A stretch of 64,000 bases of DNA from Desulfosporosinus shakirovi. Lineage in GTDB: Bacteria > Bacillota > Desulfitobacteriia > Desulfitobacteriales > Desulfitobacteriaceae. The notes under the pieces were generated by a model. It did no database searches. It worked only from the letters and a program-made list of their open reading frames with translations, and was not told the DNA's origin. The stretch lies in the NCBI RefSeq assembly GCF_020595055.1, contig NZ_JAJDOO010000003.1, positions 220,639 through 284,638 on the forward strand. The letters are read 5' to 3'. Shown here piece after piece: positions 27,819 through 37,800 of this stretch (the stretch's first letter is position 1; each line of letters starts with the position of its first letter). Made by a program: the position numbers and the translations under genes.

Positions 27819-28172
27819 TCAGTCGAATAGGATTAAGGCCATAACCTCTAAATCAACTGTCCCTGTATTTTCAATCGAATGGCTTTCTCCATCTTTAGTA
27901 ATGATTACATCTCCTGGTTTAACCGGCTTTTGGTCTCCGTTATCATTGACTAGGCCTTCCCCACTTAGAATAACATAGGTTTCTGTATCTCCTACATGTT
28001 CATGGAAACCAATGGAGGTCCCAGGTTTTAAGACATTTTTAGCAAATAACCGACCTTTAGCGTTAAATTCATTCTTTTCTGTTTCAAGAAAGTGTGTCAT
28101 TTGAATTTCACCTTTCCCTCCACGGAAGTTAGAAACTCTATCTGTCCTTAAATCCTTTGAATGTTTTATCAT
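27819..28172 (-). CDS. Small cupin domain protein
   Basis: The 117-residue single-domain cupin_2 protein has the metal-site motif 1 G(X)5HxH-like 'GTSIGFHEHVGDTETYVI', and motif 2 'KPGDVIITKDGESHSIENTG'. It is a compact beta barrel. Members bind metal and act as isomerases, sugar-related enzymes or sensors; the substrate is unknown. AAAGGAG lies 7 bases before the ATG. It is divergent from the M29 peptidase gene with a 168-base shared promoter region. Confidence 0.85.
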   Translation of the reverse strand: MIKHSKDLRTDRVSNFRGGKGEIQMTHFLETEKNEFNAKGRLFAKNVLKPGTSIGFHEHVGDTETYVILSGEGLVNDNGDQKPVKPGDVIITKDGESHSIENTGTVDLEVMALILFD

Positions 28173-28265
28173 ATTCTTGCTCCTTTATAATAAATTTAGA
28201 GAAATTATATCATAATCAGCGGTTAATATCTTCGTTCTCACGAAAATCACTGCAGTAATGACTAT

Positions 28266-28295
28266 TTGTATTTACCTGAAATTTTATGATATAAT
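28266..28295 (+). promoter_or_regulatory. Candidate sigma-A promoter of the M29 aminopeptidase gene
   Basis: TTGTAT (28266-28271) and TATAAT (28290-28295) are 18 bases apart, about 45 bases before the ATG. Confidence 0.6.
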
Positions 28296-28340
28296 TTTTT
28301 CCAAATTTAGGTTTCAATTAAGCTTATTAAAGGAGTCTAT

Positions 28341-29567
28341 ATGAATAACAATTTACTGGAAAAATATGCCCATCTCATTGTAAAAACAGGTATAAACCTC
28401 CAAGACAATCAAACGCTTGTTATTTCTGCTCCGATCGAATGTGCATCATTTACCCGCTTGGTCGCTCAAAAAGCTTATCAAGTGGGTGCAAGGGATGTTG
28501 TGATTCAATGGAGAGATGAATTATTCTCAAAGATCCGCTACCTCCAGGCTCCTGAAGAGATTTTTGAAGAATTTCCAGAGTGGCAAAAGGAATTTTACCT
28601 TTCCTATGTACATCAAGGAGCTGCTTTCTTAAGCATAGCAGCCTCAGACCCTGAGCTAATGAAAGATGTCAGTTCAGAAAGAATCACCAAGGCCCAAAAA
28701 GCAAGCAATACCGCCCTCAAAGATTATCGTGATCGGCTCATGAGCAACAAAAATACCTGGTGTGTTGTCTCGATACCGACAGCATCTTGGTCCAAGAAAG
28801 TTTTTCCACACCTTTCCGAGGAAGAGTCGATTGAAAAGCTCTGGGATGTCATCTTAAAAACGGTACGTGCCGACACCGAGAATCCTATCGATTCTTGGGA
28901 AAAACATAAAGCTAATCTTAAAACAAGAATAGATTTTTTGAATTCGCTTGCCTTAACGTCCCTTCATTACAAAAATTCCTTAGGAACTGATTTAATAATT
29001 GAGCTTCCTGACAATCATATTTGGCTGGGCGGTTCCGAGTTTACTCCTGAAGGTATCGAGTTTATTGCCAACCTGCCTACGGAAGAGGTATTTACGTTAC
29101 CTAAGAAAACAGGGGTGAATGGCAAAGTCGTCAGTTCGTTGCCTCTAAACTACAACGGAAACCTCATAGAGAATTTTTCTATGACATTTAAAGACGGTAA
29201 GATTGTCGGTTTTAGTGCAGAAAAAGGATGCGAGACACTAAAGACAATTATTGAGACAGATGACGGCTCCCATTTTCTCGGTGAGGTCGCTTTGGTACCC
29301 TATGATTCTCCGATTTCAAATTCCAATATCTTGTTTTTCAATACTCTCTTCGATGAAAATGCCTCCTGCCATTTAGCATTAGGAAAAGCTTATCCCGTAT
29401 GTATGAAAAATAGTGCAGATTTAACCCCAGAAGACTTTCCGAAACTGGGAATCAACGAATCTCTGGTGCATGTAGACTTTATGATAGGAACAAGGGATCT
29501 GGAAATCTCAGGGATGACTTCAGACGGCAACTCAATTCCCATCTTTAGAAACGGCAACTTTGCTTAG
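28341..29567 (+). CDS. M29 family aminopeptidase
   Basis: The 408-residue protein has the full AmpS/AmpT layout: 'LIVKTGINLQDNQTLVISAP', the middle 'PTASWSKKVFPHLSEEESIE', 'GTDLIIELPDNHIWLGG', 'PTEEVFTLPKKTGVNGKVVSS' in separate blocks, and C-terminal LGEVALVPYDSPIS, 'NASCHLALGKAYP' and HVDFMIG. The conserved Glu, His and Asp residues in these blocks bind two metal ions. It releases N-terminal residues from peptides in the cytoplasm. It lies close to the second peptide importer but is separately transcribed. AAAGGAG precedes the ATG. Confidence 0.92.
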   Translation: MNNNLLEKYAHLIVKTGINLQDNQTLVISAPIECASFTRLVAQKAYQVGARDVVIQWRDELFSKIRYLQAPEEIFEEFPEWQKEFYLSYVHQGAAFLSIAASDPELMKDVSSERITKAQKASNTALKDYRDRLMSNKNTWCVVSIPTASWSKKVFPHLSEEESIEKLWDVILKTVRADTENPIDSWEKHKANLKTRIDFLNSLALTSLHYKNSLGTDLIIELPDNHIWLGGSEFTPEGIEFIANLPTEEVFTLPKKTGVNGKVVSSLPLNYNGNLIENFSMTFKDGKIVGFSAEKGCETLKTIIETDDGSHFLGEVALVPYDSPISNSNILFFNTLFDENASCHLALGKAYPVCMKNSADLTPEDFPKLGINESLVHVDFMIGTRDLEISGMTSDGNSIPIFRNGNFA

Positions 29568-29633
29568 TCACTTTCTCATCGCCTTTTAAAACAAATCGAA
29601 CCCTGGTGTGATTTTACAAAGGAAGTGTTTTAT

Positions 29634-30016
29634 TTGGAAGAAATACCATTGGAATTCGAGTTTGACCGATGGGAACGTATTGATAGTGTCATTTACGATA
29701 TGACACCACCTCCCTCATCCCAACACCAAACTATTGCGGGGAATTTATATGGTGAATTTTATACATATTAAAAGGTAAACAGTGCAAGGCCTTTCCTGCA
29801 CCTTTTGGGGTATGGTTGGATGATGAAAATGACAACTACGTTGAACCTGATATAACTCTGATATGTGATCAATCAAAGATCCATCAAAAAGGCTGCGTCG
29901 GGGTTCCAGACCTTGTGGTTGAGGTCTTGAGTCCGTCAACAGCGTTAAAAGACAAACGAGTCAAATTAAGACGCTACCGGTTGTCAGATGGGGCGGCGAG
30001 GAGTTTGCAATCATAA
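29634..30016 (+). pseudogene. Broken Uma2 family gene fused to a GGDEF-domain scrap
   Basis: From a TTG at 29634 the first frame reads FEFDRWERIDSVIYDMTPPP and 'SSQHQTIAGNLYGEF' and stops at 29769. A second frame continues ILKGKQCKAFPAPFGVWLDD, EPDITLICDQSKI and GVPDLVVEVLSPSTALKDKR. The active-site core is present, but the final third is gone. At about 29968 the DNA switches: another frame reads LPVVRWGGEEFAIIIP, the hallmark A-site of a diguanylate cyclase, for only about 50 bases. So a frameshift, a deletion and an illegitimate join are all visible. Confidence 0.8.
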
Positions 30017-30022
30017 TACCGC

Positions 30023-31198
30023 CTATTTGTCCAGATAATCTTTCGTGTCCTCAGGCAGTCCTTTGGCTTTCAAGCGCGCTTCTACAATCTCTTTGATGAT
30101 GGAATAGATAAGCACAAAGAGCGGCACACCGATAATCAGGCCGATAAAACCAAAAAATTTACCCCCTATAAGGATTGCAAAGAGAATCCAAAAAGAAGAG
30201 ATGCCCAAAGAATCTCCTAGGATTTTCGGTCCGATCACATTCCCGTCCAGTTGCTGCAAGATAAAGATGATGATAAGGAACCAGAAGGCCATGATCGGCG
30301 ATTCGAAGAAGATAATGATCACTGAAGGAACAGCTCCAATGAAGGGACCGAAGAAAGGGATGATGTTAGTGACTGTGATGATGAAAGTAACCAACAAGGT
30401 GTAAGGCATATCTACGATGGTGAGGATGATAAACGTTAATACTCCGATAATCAAGGAGTCGAGGATTTTGCCGCCAAGAAATCTGCTGAAGATTATTTGG
30501 GTGCGTCTCAAAATCTCAAGGACTCTGTCTGCATTCTTCACGTTGAAAACACTATAGTTGAGTTTCTTCGCCAGACTGATAAACTTCTCTTTTTCTGCCA
30601 ACATGTAGATAGAGATGATGATGCCGAGAAATATGTTCCAAACGGAGAGGGCGGTGTTTCGAAGGAAGGAAAGCGCTATGGGAACTAGGTCCTCTGCAAT
30701 GTTACTGATAAAGACCGCCAGCTCGTCCAAGCGTTTATTGATGAAATCCACAACCTCCGGTGGAAGCAGAATATCATCCGACAGATATTTAATGTATTCC
30801 GTCGTGGAGCGAACATATTCCGGTATGTTCCGGACAAGCCCGGTGATGCTCGCGACGAGCTGTGGGAAAATAAAGGCCAGGAAAAGATACAGAAAAAAAC
30901 TCGAAACCAGATATGCCAGGAAAAGGGACAAACTATGGAACCACGATTCTTTAATTTTTTTCAGGGATGGAATCTTTCCTAGCTGCTTTTTAAAGAAGTT
31001 TAAAAGGAAGTTTACGAGATAGGCGATAACGAACCCGTAGATAAATGGGTAGAGAGCAGAAAAATAACCCGCCAATACTTGGGTGAAGTTGTCCAGCCCC
31101 GACATGACAAGAAAGAACAGGATGCTGGAAGCAATGACTACGAAGCTGTACATCGCAATAGTAGTGTATTTCTTATTCCAATTACAATTCAAATCCAC
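30023..31198 (-). CDS. AI-2E family transporter (PerM/YtvI type)
   Basis: The protein of about 390 residues has seven to eight membrane helices, a long amphipathic middle segment (ITGLVRNIPEYVRSTTEYIK) and the conserved C-terminal half 'ITNIIPFFGPFIGAVPSVII', 'LDGNVIGPKILGDSLGISSF' and 'FVLIYSIIKEIVE'. The family includes AI-2 exporters, Na/H antiporter-like proteins and the sporulation protein YtvI; function here is open. The GTG at 31198 was chosen because GGAGG lies 5 bases upstream; an earlier in-frame start at 31237 has none. Confidence 0.88.
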   Translation of the reverse strand: MDLNCNWNKKYTTIAMYSFVVIASSILFFLVMSGLDNFTQVLAGYFSALYPFIYGFVIAYLVNFLLNFFKKQLGKIPSLKKIKESWFHSLSLFLAYLVSSFFLYLFLAFIFPQLVASITGLVRNIPEYVRSTTEYIKYLSDDILLPPEVVDFINKRLDELAVFISNIAEDLVPIALSFLRNTALSVWNIFLGIIISIYMLAEKEKFISLAKKLNYSVFNVKNADRVLEILRRTQIIFSRFLGGKILDSLIIGVLTFIILTIVDMPYTLLVTFIITVTNIIPFFGPFIGAVPSVIIIFFESPIMAFWFLIIIFILQQLDGNVIGPKILGDSLGISSFWILFAILIGGKFFGFIGLIIGVPLFVLIYSIIKEIVEARLKAKGLPEDTKDYLDK

Positions 31199-31437
31199 AT
31201 TAACCTCCAATAATTCGCAAACGACGATGTGATACAATATCTTAAAATGTTTAAAACCCCGACTCTAAGCGTCCATTCTCCTTTTGAAGACTTTGCCCAT
31301 TATTAAACTTTTATCTAAATATACTTTTTTTATATATCATTGACAATATCTAAGCTGATAAAACAGCATAAGAATACCTATTGAAGGTCTTTGGTCAATA
31401 GATTTTTTCTGATATTCGGCTTTTGCAATCCTTGTGA
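31199..31437. other. Non-coding gap
   Basis: A+T-rich; it probably holds the promoter of the AI-2E family gene on the minus strand. No RNA structure was recognised. Confidence 0.35.
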
Positions 31438-31608
31438 AACGAATTTTTTAATTTTGCCAATATTCATATCTCTTCCAATGATTTCATAGGCATGCAGCAT
31501 GCAATTCAATGGGCGATGGCTTGTGGAATTATTTTCACCGGACTTCTATGTGTAGCCTACTTTGCAGTGACTAATTTTATTTTAAGCAAACGCCTGAATT
31601 TGGAATAA
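31438..31608 (+). pseudogene. C-terminal remnant of an ABC-2 type permease
   Basis: A 56-codon frame without a start codon reads GMQHAIQWAMACGIIFTGLL, then CVAYFAVTNFILSKRLNLE and a TAA. One membrane helix followed by 'FILSKRLNLE' is the typical end of small ABC-2 permeases in Firmicutes. The rest of the gene is missing, but the 3' terminator at 31654 is still present. Its partner could once have been an ATPase like the chimera at 9868, though that is only a guess. Confidence 0.55.
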
Positions 31609-31653
31609 GGCACACAGATCAACCTTTTGCATATTGCCTATTATTATGAACTC

Positions 31654-31690
31654 GGTCAGGATTGAAATAATCCTGGCCCTTTTCTTTTAA
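31654..31690 (+). terminator. Rho-independent terminator
   Basis: GGTCAGGATT and AATCCTGGCC (one G-U pair) form a stem followed by CTTTTCTTTT, 46 bases after the ABC-2 remnant. Confidence 0.65.
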
Positions 31691-31771
31691 ATACGTTCTG
31701 AGCTTACAGACATTTTTTAATCCCTTCAGAATATATAACATAATAGAACTCTGTGTCTGGAGGTTGATGCA

Positions 31772-32326
31772 ATGACTGAAATCAATTGTGAAAGTCATAA
31801 AAGTGGGCAATACTCTGACCCATCTCCCTATCCCGAGGTGAAAGTCCTTAGTCCTAATCTCAATTATGCTGAAATACTAATGGATGACTATGCGGGTGTA
31901 GTCAGTGAGTTCACTGCCATTAGTCAATATCTTTATCACTATTTCTTATTTAAGCAAATTGATAAGGAGCTTGGAGAGTTACTAGAAAATGTATCAATAA
32001 CCGAAATGCACCACATGGATATCTTGGCAGACACAATAACAAAGCTTGGGGGAAATCCATTAATTAGGGGTTCCAACAGTACACATCACAATTTCTGGTC
32101 AGGAAAGTTCGTTTATTACGGAACTAATCTTTGTGAACAATTAAAGGCAGACATTGATGCAGAATATAAAGCAATCTCAGAATACCAAAAACACATTTGC
32201 TATATTGCAGATTCACAGATACAAGCAATACTTCAGCGAATTATTTTAGATGAAAAAGTACATATCCGGCTCTTCAATCAAGCACTTCGCAAGTTTTGCG
32301 GTTGTCAATATTTTCCTCTTGAATAA
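31772..32326 (+). CDS. Ferritin-like diiron protein
   Basis: The 184-residue four-helix protein has a likely diiron site: E46, E78xxH81 (EMHH), E131 and E161xxH164 (EKVH). This ExxH pattern repeated twice is typical of rubrerythrin/bacterioferritin-like proteins; no rubredoxin centre is present. Likely roles are peroxide reduction, iron handling or a spore-coat catalase-like function. The N-terminal 30 residues are an unordered Ser/Pro extension. A TGGAGG site lies before the ATG. The gene is monocistronic. Confidence 0.82.
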   Translation: MTEINCESHKSGQYSDPSPYPEVKVLSPNLNYAEILMDDYAGVVSEFTAISQYLYHYFLFKQIDKELGELLENVSITEMHHMDILADTITKLGGNPLIRGSNSTHHNFWSGKFVYYGTNLCEQLKADIDAEYKAISEYQKHICYIADSQIQAILQRIILDEKVHIRLFNQALRKFCGCQYFPLE

Positions 32327-32388
32327 GAACTAGGGTTTTACCTTTGTTATTATATTTGAAATTTTTAACAAGATAATTGCCTTAAAAC

Positions 32389-32428
32389 TAAAAACCTTCC
32401 CATAGCTAATTAGTTTGGCACGGGTTGG
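32389..32428 (+). terminator. Possible terminator after the ferritin-like gene
   Basis: AACC-TT-CCC pairs with GGG-TT-GGTT and is followed by seven T. The loop is long (about 18 bases), so strength is uncertain. Confidence 0.45.
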
Positions 32429-32495
32429 TTTTTTTACGCCAAATTGTTTTTATTTTATACTTGACGATGTTAAATGATCGGAGTAAACTATGTTA

Positions 32496-32535
32496 GTATT
32501 CTTACAGTCGGTATTCTTACAGTTAGATTTCTAAC
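32496..32535 (+). promoter_or_regulatory. Candidate MarR operator region
   Basis: Two direct copies of GTATTCTTACAGT (32496-32508, 32511-32523) are followed by the palindrome GTTAGA-TT-TCTAAC (32522-32535), a form typical of MarR-family operators. It lies 20 bases before the marR start and downstream of a possible -35 TTGACG at 32461, so binding would block transcription of the marR-MATE unit. Confidence 0.6.
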
Positions 32536-32554
32536 TAGATTGGTGGTGTAGGGA

Positions 32555-33001
32555 TTGAATTATTCAGAGACTCGGGAATTACATGATCTACTATTTAGCT
32601 TTATGGATATGTTTCACGAAAAATTCCTTTATTCCTTTAGAAATAATAATGAAAGTAAAACCGGAATGAAGAAAAATCACGCTAAAATCATCATGATGTT
32701 ATATCGGTTTAAAAGTCTGACCTCCACAGAAATTGCTAGGATGTTATATATGGAGAAAGGCAGTGTAACCACATTAATAGACCAATTGACAGAGTCTGGT
32801 TTTGTTGTTCGTTGCAATGTTGCTAATGACCGTCGAAAGTCCTTAGTTTTGCTGACTGATTCAGGAAAAGCACAAATGGAGATTATTATTGCAAATCACA
32901 TCCAAAGTATGGACGAACTATTTCACGATGTAGATTCTAATGAAATGGAGCAATTTGCAAACAACCTAAAAAACGTTGTTAAATTTATGAACAAATTATA
33001 G
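32555..33001 (+). CDS. MarR family transcriptional regulator
   Basis: The 148-residue winged-helix protein has recognition region LTSTEIARMLYMEKGSVTTL, then IDQLTESGFVVRCNVANDRR and the wing KSLVLLTDSGKAQME. This is standard MarR layout with the DRR motif. It starts with TTG behind a GGTGGTGTAGGG site. It lies 14 bases before a MATE exporter gene and probably represses both until a toxic ligand binds. Confidence 0.92.
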   Translation: MNYSETRELHDLLFSFMDMFHEKFLYSFRNNNESKTGMKKNHAKIIMMLYRFKSLTSTEIARMLYMEKGSVTTLIDQLTESGFVVRCNVANDRRKSLVLLTDSGKAQMEIIIANHIQSMDELFHDVDSNEMEQFANNLKNVVKFMNKL

Positions 33002-33015
33002 AAGGTGGATTAATT

Positions 33016-34458
33016 ATGAGTAATGAATTAGCTATGGGGAAGCAGAACGTTGGCAGTTTGCTTTGGAAATTTTCCCTTCCGGCAATCGTGGGTATGCTGG
33101 TGAACGCACTTTATAATATTATTGACCGAATATTTGTTGGCCGCGGAATTGGATCACTGGCCATTGCGGCGACAACCGTGGCCTTTCCAATAATGCTCAT
33201 TATGATGGCCTTTTCGATGCTGATAGGAATTGGGGCTACAGCTTTAATCTCGATACGTCTGGGAGAACGGAAAAAGGAAGAAGCGGAACAAATCATCGGC
33301 AACGCCTTAACGATGTTAATTATCTTACCCCTAATTATATCCGTCATCTATCTCCTTTTTTCAGATCCCATTCTGATTCTATTTGGTGCCAGTCCGGAAG
33401 TCTTACCATATGCCAGAGATTTCACGCACATTATCATGTTGGGTTCGGTTTTAGGCTCACTCGGTATGGGCATGAACAACTTCATAAGAGCAGAAGGCAA
33501 TCCCAGATTGGCCATGATTACACAACTGTCGGGAACCTTTATTAACGTGGTGCTAAACTATATCTTTATTTTTAAAATGGGCTTAGGTATCAAAGGATCA
33601 GCTTTGGCAACAATATCAGGTCAGATGGTTACTACTCTCTTGGTATTAAGCTATTTCTTTTCAGGACGAAGCATAGTAAAAATCAGGTTGAGAAATTTGA
33701 AACCTCAGCTGGCTATCCTAACCAGTATCGTTGCCATAGGATTCGCACCTTTTGCTATGCAGCTTGCTAACAGTCTTCAAAATCTGATACTCAACAAAAG
33801 TCTGTTCACCTATGGCGGAGATTTAGCTTTGTCTGCAGTAGGAATTATTATGAGCGTCTCTATGTTACTATTGATGCCTGTCGTAGGCGTTAGTCAGGGA
33901 GCTCAACCCATTATTGGTTATAATTATGGAGCCAAGCAATATGCCCGAGTAAAAGAGACTTTGCAGAAGGCAGCTATCGCAGGCACCGGAATCTCTATCA
34001 TTGGCTTTTTAGCTATATATCTATGGCCAACACAAATTGTAGGACTGTTCAGCAACAACGATGTGGCGCTTACGAAAATGACGGCTGATGCCATGCTTGT
34101 ATATTTTGCGTTGTGCCCTTTGATTGGTTTTCAAATCATTGGTTCCAGTTACTTTCAAGCAGTGGGAAAAGCAATCCCCTCCATTATACTCAGTTTATCC
34201 AGACAGGTTTTACTGTTTATCCCGCTCTTAGTATTCTTGCCAAAATTCTGGGGAATCGACGGCATCTGGAGAACAGCCCCTATCGCAGATGGTTTAGCAA
34301 CACTATTAACCGCTATCCTAATTTATTTAGAAATGAAACACATTGCTAAGATACGACATGATCAATCATCACGCGAAGACAAGAAGATGGATCTTGTTGC
34401 CGAAAACAATTTTAGAGGCACCGATAATAGACCTTCTCCCATAACTGGTAGAAGCTAG
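33016..34458 (+). CDS. MATE family efflux transporter (MepA-like)
   Basis: The 480-residue protein has twelve membrane helices in two MatE repeats: 'LWKFSLPAIVGMLVNALYNI', 'IDRIFVGRGIGSLAIAATTV', and in the second half 'VVGVSQGAQPIIGYNYGAKQ'. These match the MepA/NorM sodium- or proton-driven multidrug exporters. It forms an operon with the MarR regulator, the same arrangement as mepRA. The C-terminal 35 residues after the last helix are a charged tail. Confidence 0.92.
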   Translation: MSNELAMGKQNVGSLLWKFSLPAIVGMLVNALYNIIDRIFVGRGIGSLAIAATTVAFPIMLIMMAFSMLIGIGATALISIRLGERKKEEAEQIIGNALTMLIILPLIISVIYLLFSDPILILFGASPEVLPYARDFTHIIMLGSVLGSLGMGMNNFIRAEGNPRLAMITQLSGTFINVVLNYIFIFKMGLGIKGSALATISGQMVTTLLVLSYFFSGRSIVKIRLRNLKPQLAILTSIVAIGFAPFAMQLANSLQNLILNKSLFTYGGDLALSAVGIIMSVSMLLLMPVVGVSQGAQPIIGYNYGAKQYARVKETLQKAAIAGTGISIIGFLAIYLWPTQIVGLFSNNDVALTKMTADAMLVYFALCPLIGFQIIGSSYFQAVGKAIPSIILSLSRQVLLFIPLLVFLPKFWGIDGIWRTAPIADGLATLLTAILIYLEMKHIAKIRHDQSSREDKKMDLVAENNFRGTDNRPSPITGRS

Positions 34459-34489
34459 GCATTGTCTGAAAGCCCGTCGTCTAACTGAA

Positions 34490-34526
34490 AATACCCTCCT
34501 GCATTAAATCAGCGCAGGAGGGTATT
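34490..34526. terminator. Terminator-like stem-loop after the MATE gene
   Basis: AATACCCTCCTGC and GCAGGAGGGTATT form a perfect 13-bp stem with an 11-base loop. The following T run is weak (TTCAGTTTG). Confidence 0.7.
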
Positions 34527-34675
34527 CAGTTTGTGGTGAACAAATCTATACAGATGGTAACCTTCTCTAAAACAGAAGCTTTTCTACAATGTAAAGTTGA
34601 TTAAGAACAAAGCACTTAATATATACCTTGCTTCTTGACAGCGGACTTAAGCTGATAGACATTCTGTGGGATAAG

Positions 34676-34850
34676 GAGAGGGGATGTCATGAAACTTGTT
34701 TTCCGGTTTATTACATCCCCTCTCTATTTGTAATCCCCTTATATACTGGAGGACTGTTCACCACTTCAAAGGTGTCCAGTCCTCTATTTTGGGATAACGC
34801 ACCACCAGTTTGAAAAAATCTCAAATTTCGTTACGATCCCTTTTTCATAA
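34676..34850 (-). repeat. ~175-bp structured direct repeat, copy A (3' of pyc)
   Basis: It is about 85-90% identical by eye to 38511-38685, same orientation. It contains two hairpins: GGGGATGT...ACATCCCC, and GAGGACTG-TT-CACC...GGTG-TC-CAGTCCTC. It lies directly downstream of the pyruvate carboxylase stop on the minus strand, so it would form the 3' end of that transcript. Confidence 0.75.
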
Positions 34851-34856
34851 TACCCA

Positions 34857-37800
34857 TTATTCGACAACAATAAGGAGTTCGCCGGCCTTGACTTGCTGTC
34901 CTTCTTTAATATTCACCGATCTGACAATCCCTGAGATAGAACTTGTTATCCTTGTTTCCATTTTCATAGCTTCAACAACCACCAGGGTCTGATTTTGGGT
35001 TACCTGATCTCCTTCTTTTACCATTAACGTCACCACCGTCCCTGGGATAGTGGATCCAATCTCATTCTTATTGTCAGGGTCTGCCATCTCCGTCAAACTG
35101 TATTCTCCAGACTGGCTAAGAAGGTTAATGGCACTCCAGTTCTTGTCCTTGATTTTGATTTCTCTTCTATTCCTGTTGACTTCAAATACCAGAGTTCTGT
35201 ATCCTTCCAAATCCGGCTTTCCAATGGAGCGGAGCTTGATCATCAGACTCCTTCCTTCTGCGACCTCAGCCTCGATAATCTCTCCTTCATGTAGACCGTG
35301 AAAGAACACGTCGCTCCCAAGCCTGCTCAGGTCTCCGTATTCGCCTACAATTTTCAAGAATCCTTCAAACACTTCCGGATATAAGGCATAACTCAGGATA
35401 TCCTTCTGAGTTGGTTCAAACTCAAATTTATCCCTCAGGTGATTAGAGATTTTGTCAAAATTTTCATCTGGGAGCAGTTCGCCTGGACGCTCAGTGATCG
35501 GTTTTTCTCCCTTCAGAACCAGCTTCTGGAGTTTCTCCGGGAAACCTCCCATGGGCTGGCCCATCATCCCCTTAAAATAAGCTACGGCAGAATCAGGAAA
35601 GGTCATATGCTCTGCTTTCTCGTAAATATTCTCTGGAGTGAGGTTATTTTGGACCATAAATATGGCAAAATCTCCTACGACTTTCGAGGACGGAGTGACT
35701 TTCACGATATCCCCCAACATCTCGTTTACTGTCTTGTACATTTCCTTAATCTCGGTAAATTTATGCCCGAGCCCGAAGCTTTCCACTTGAGGCTTAAGGT
35801 TGGAGTACTGCCCTCCGGGAATCTCATACTTATAAATTTCAGCAGATCCCGATCTTAAGCCGGACTCGTATTTGCCATAAACCGGTCGTACTGCTTCCCA
35901 GTAGTCAGACACCTTTTGGATTCCTTTTAAATCAATTCCCGTGTCCCTTTCCATATTTTTGAGAGCTGCAGCAATGGAATTCATGGCTGGTTGGCTCGTA
36001 AGTCCTGACATACTATTAAACGCAGTGTCCACAATATCTACCCCCGCTTCCACAGCCATGAGTACCGTTGCCACCCCATTACCTGTAGTGTCGTGGGTAT
36101 GAAGATGAATGGGAATACCGATCTCGTTTTTCAAGGTGCTGACCAGTTTATAGGCCGCATGAGGCTTTAAGAGGGCCGACATGTCTTTTATACACAGAAT
36201 ATGGGCACCGGTTTTTTCTATCTCTTTCGCAAGCTTTATATAGTAATCTAAGTTATACTTTTCCTTCTTACTGTCGAGAATGTCTCCCGTATAACAAATA
36301 CAGGCTTCAGCGATCTTCCCGTTCTTTAAGACTTCCTCGATAGAGAGTTCCATGCCTCTCAGCTCATTTAGAGAGTCGAAGATTCTAAAGACATCAATTC
36401 CCGTGACTGCTGACTCTTTAATAAATTCTCTAATGACATTGTCCGGATAGTTCTTATAGCCTACCCCATTCGCTCCTCTTATGAGCATCTGGAAGAGGAT
36501 ATTGGGGACTCGTTTCCTCAGCAGCTCCAGCCTTGCCCATGGAGACTCTTTGAGGAATCTGTAGGCCACGTCAAAGGTTGCGCCCCCCCACATTTCAAGA
36601 GAAAATAGATCTTTGCCGTAGGCTGAAGTTGCCTTGGCAATCTTAACCATATCCTTGGTCCTGATCCTTGTCGCCATCAGCGATTGATGGGCATCCCGCA
36701 TGGTCGTGTCTGTAAGCAATACCTTCTTCTGAGATTTTATCCAGTTGACAAGCCCCTCTGCACCTTGAGCATCAAGGATCTGCTTGGTCCCAATCAGATC
36801 CTTCAGACTGATACCTTCGGTTTTTGGTACCTTGGGAACGTCATATTCCTGCTTTACCCCCCTCGTCTCATTGACTACGACATTGCCGAGGAATTTCAAA
36901 AGCCGGCTTTCATCATCTGTTTTCTGAGTAAGGGAGATTAAGTCAGGATTTTCCTCGATGAAACCGGTATGGCATTCTCCCTTCAGAAACTGCGGGTGAT
37001 TGAGAACGTTGATCAAAAATCCCATATTGGTCTTGACCCCAGTAATCTGTGTCTCCGTTATAGATCGGATGGATTTCTTGATGGCATCCTGAAAACTCCT
37101 GGACCAAGAGATGTTCTTGAAGAGGAGGCTGTCATAATAGGGACTGATTTCAGCGCCAGTGAATCCGTTTCCGCCGTCCAATCTGATCCCGAATCCCGAG
37201 CCCGTTTTGTAGGATTCGATCTTCCCAGTGTCAGGAGCGAAATTAGTCGCGGGATCCTCTGTCGTGATTCTGCATTGAATGGAATACCCATTGAGCATAA
37301 TATCCTCCTGGGAGTTTATCCCGATCTCAGGAGATTTCAGGGCGTATCCTTGGGCGATCAGGATCTGTGCCTGGACGATATCTATCCCCGTAACCATCTC
37401 TGTTACCGTGTGCTCAACCTGGATCCGTGGATTCATTTCAATGAAATAATAATTTCCCTGGTCGTCTACCAGAAATTCTAGGGTTCCGGCGCTCCTGTAT
37501 TTTACAGCCTTGGCAATCTTCAGAGCGTCCTGATAGATATTATTTCTAATTTCCTGGGGGATGGAAAAGGCTGGCGTGAATTCCACAACCTTCTGATGCC
37601 TTCTTTGGATTGAACAGTCCCTTTCAAACATGTGTACTATATTGCCGTACTTGTCCCCGAGGACTTGCACTTCGACATGTTTGGGTTTTTCAATAAATTT
37701 TTCCATAAAAATATGATCAATGCCAAAGGCTTTTTTCGCCTCGCTTTTAGCGCTTAAGAAGCCAGACTCCAGTTCGCTTTCGTCTCTGACGATCCGCATT

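Noticed and set aside
36969..37481. 170-codon plus-strand frame within pyc
   Set aside because: Antisense shadow of a strongly conserved biotin carboxylase region, without a ribosome site.
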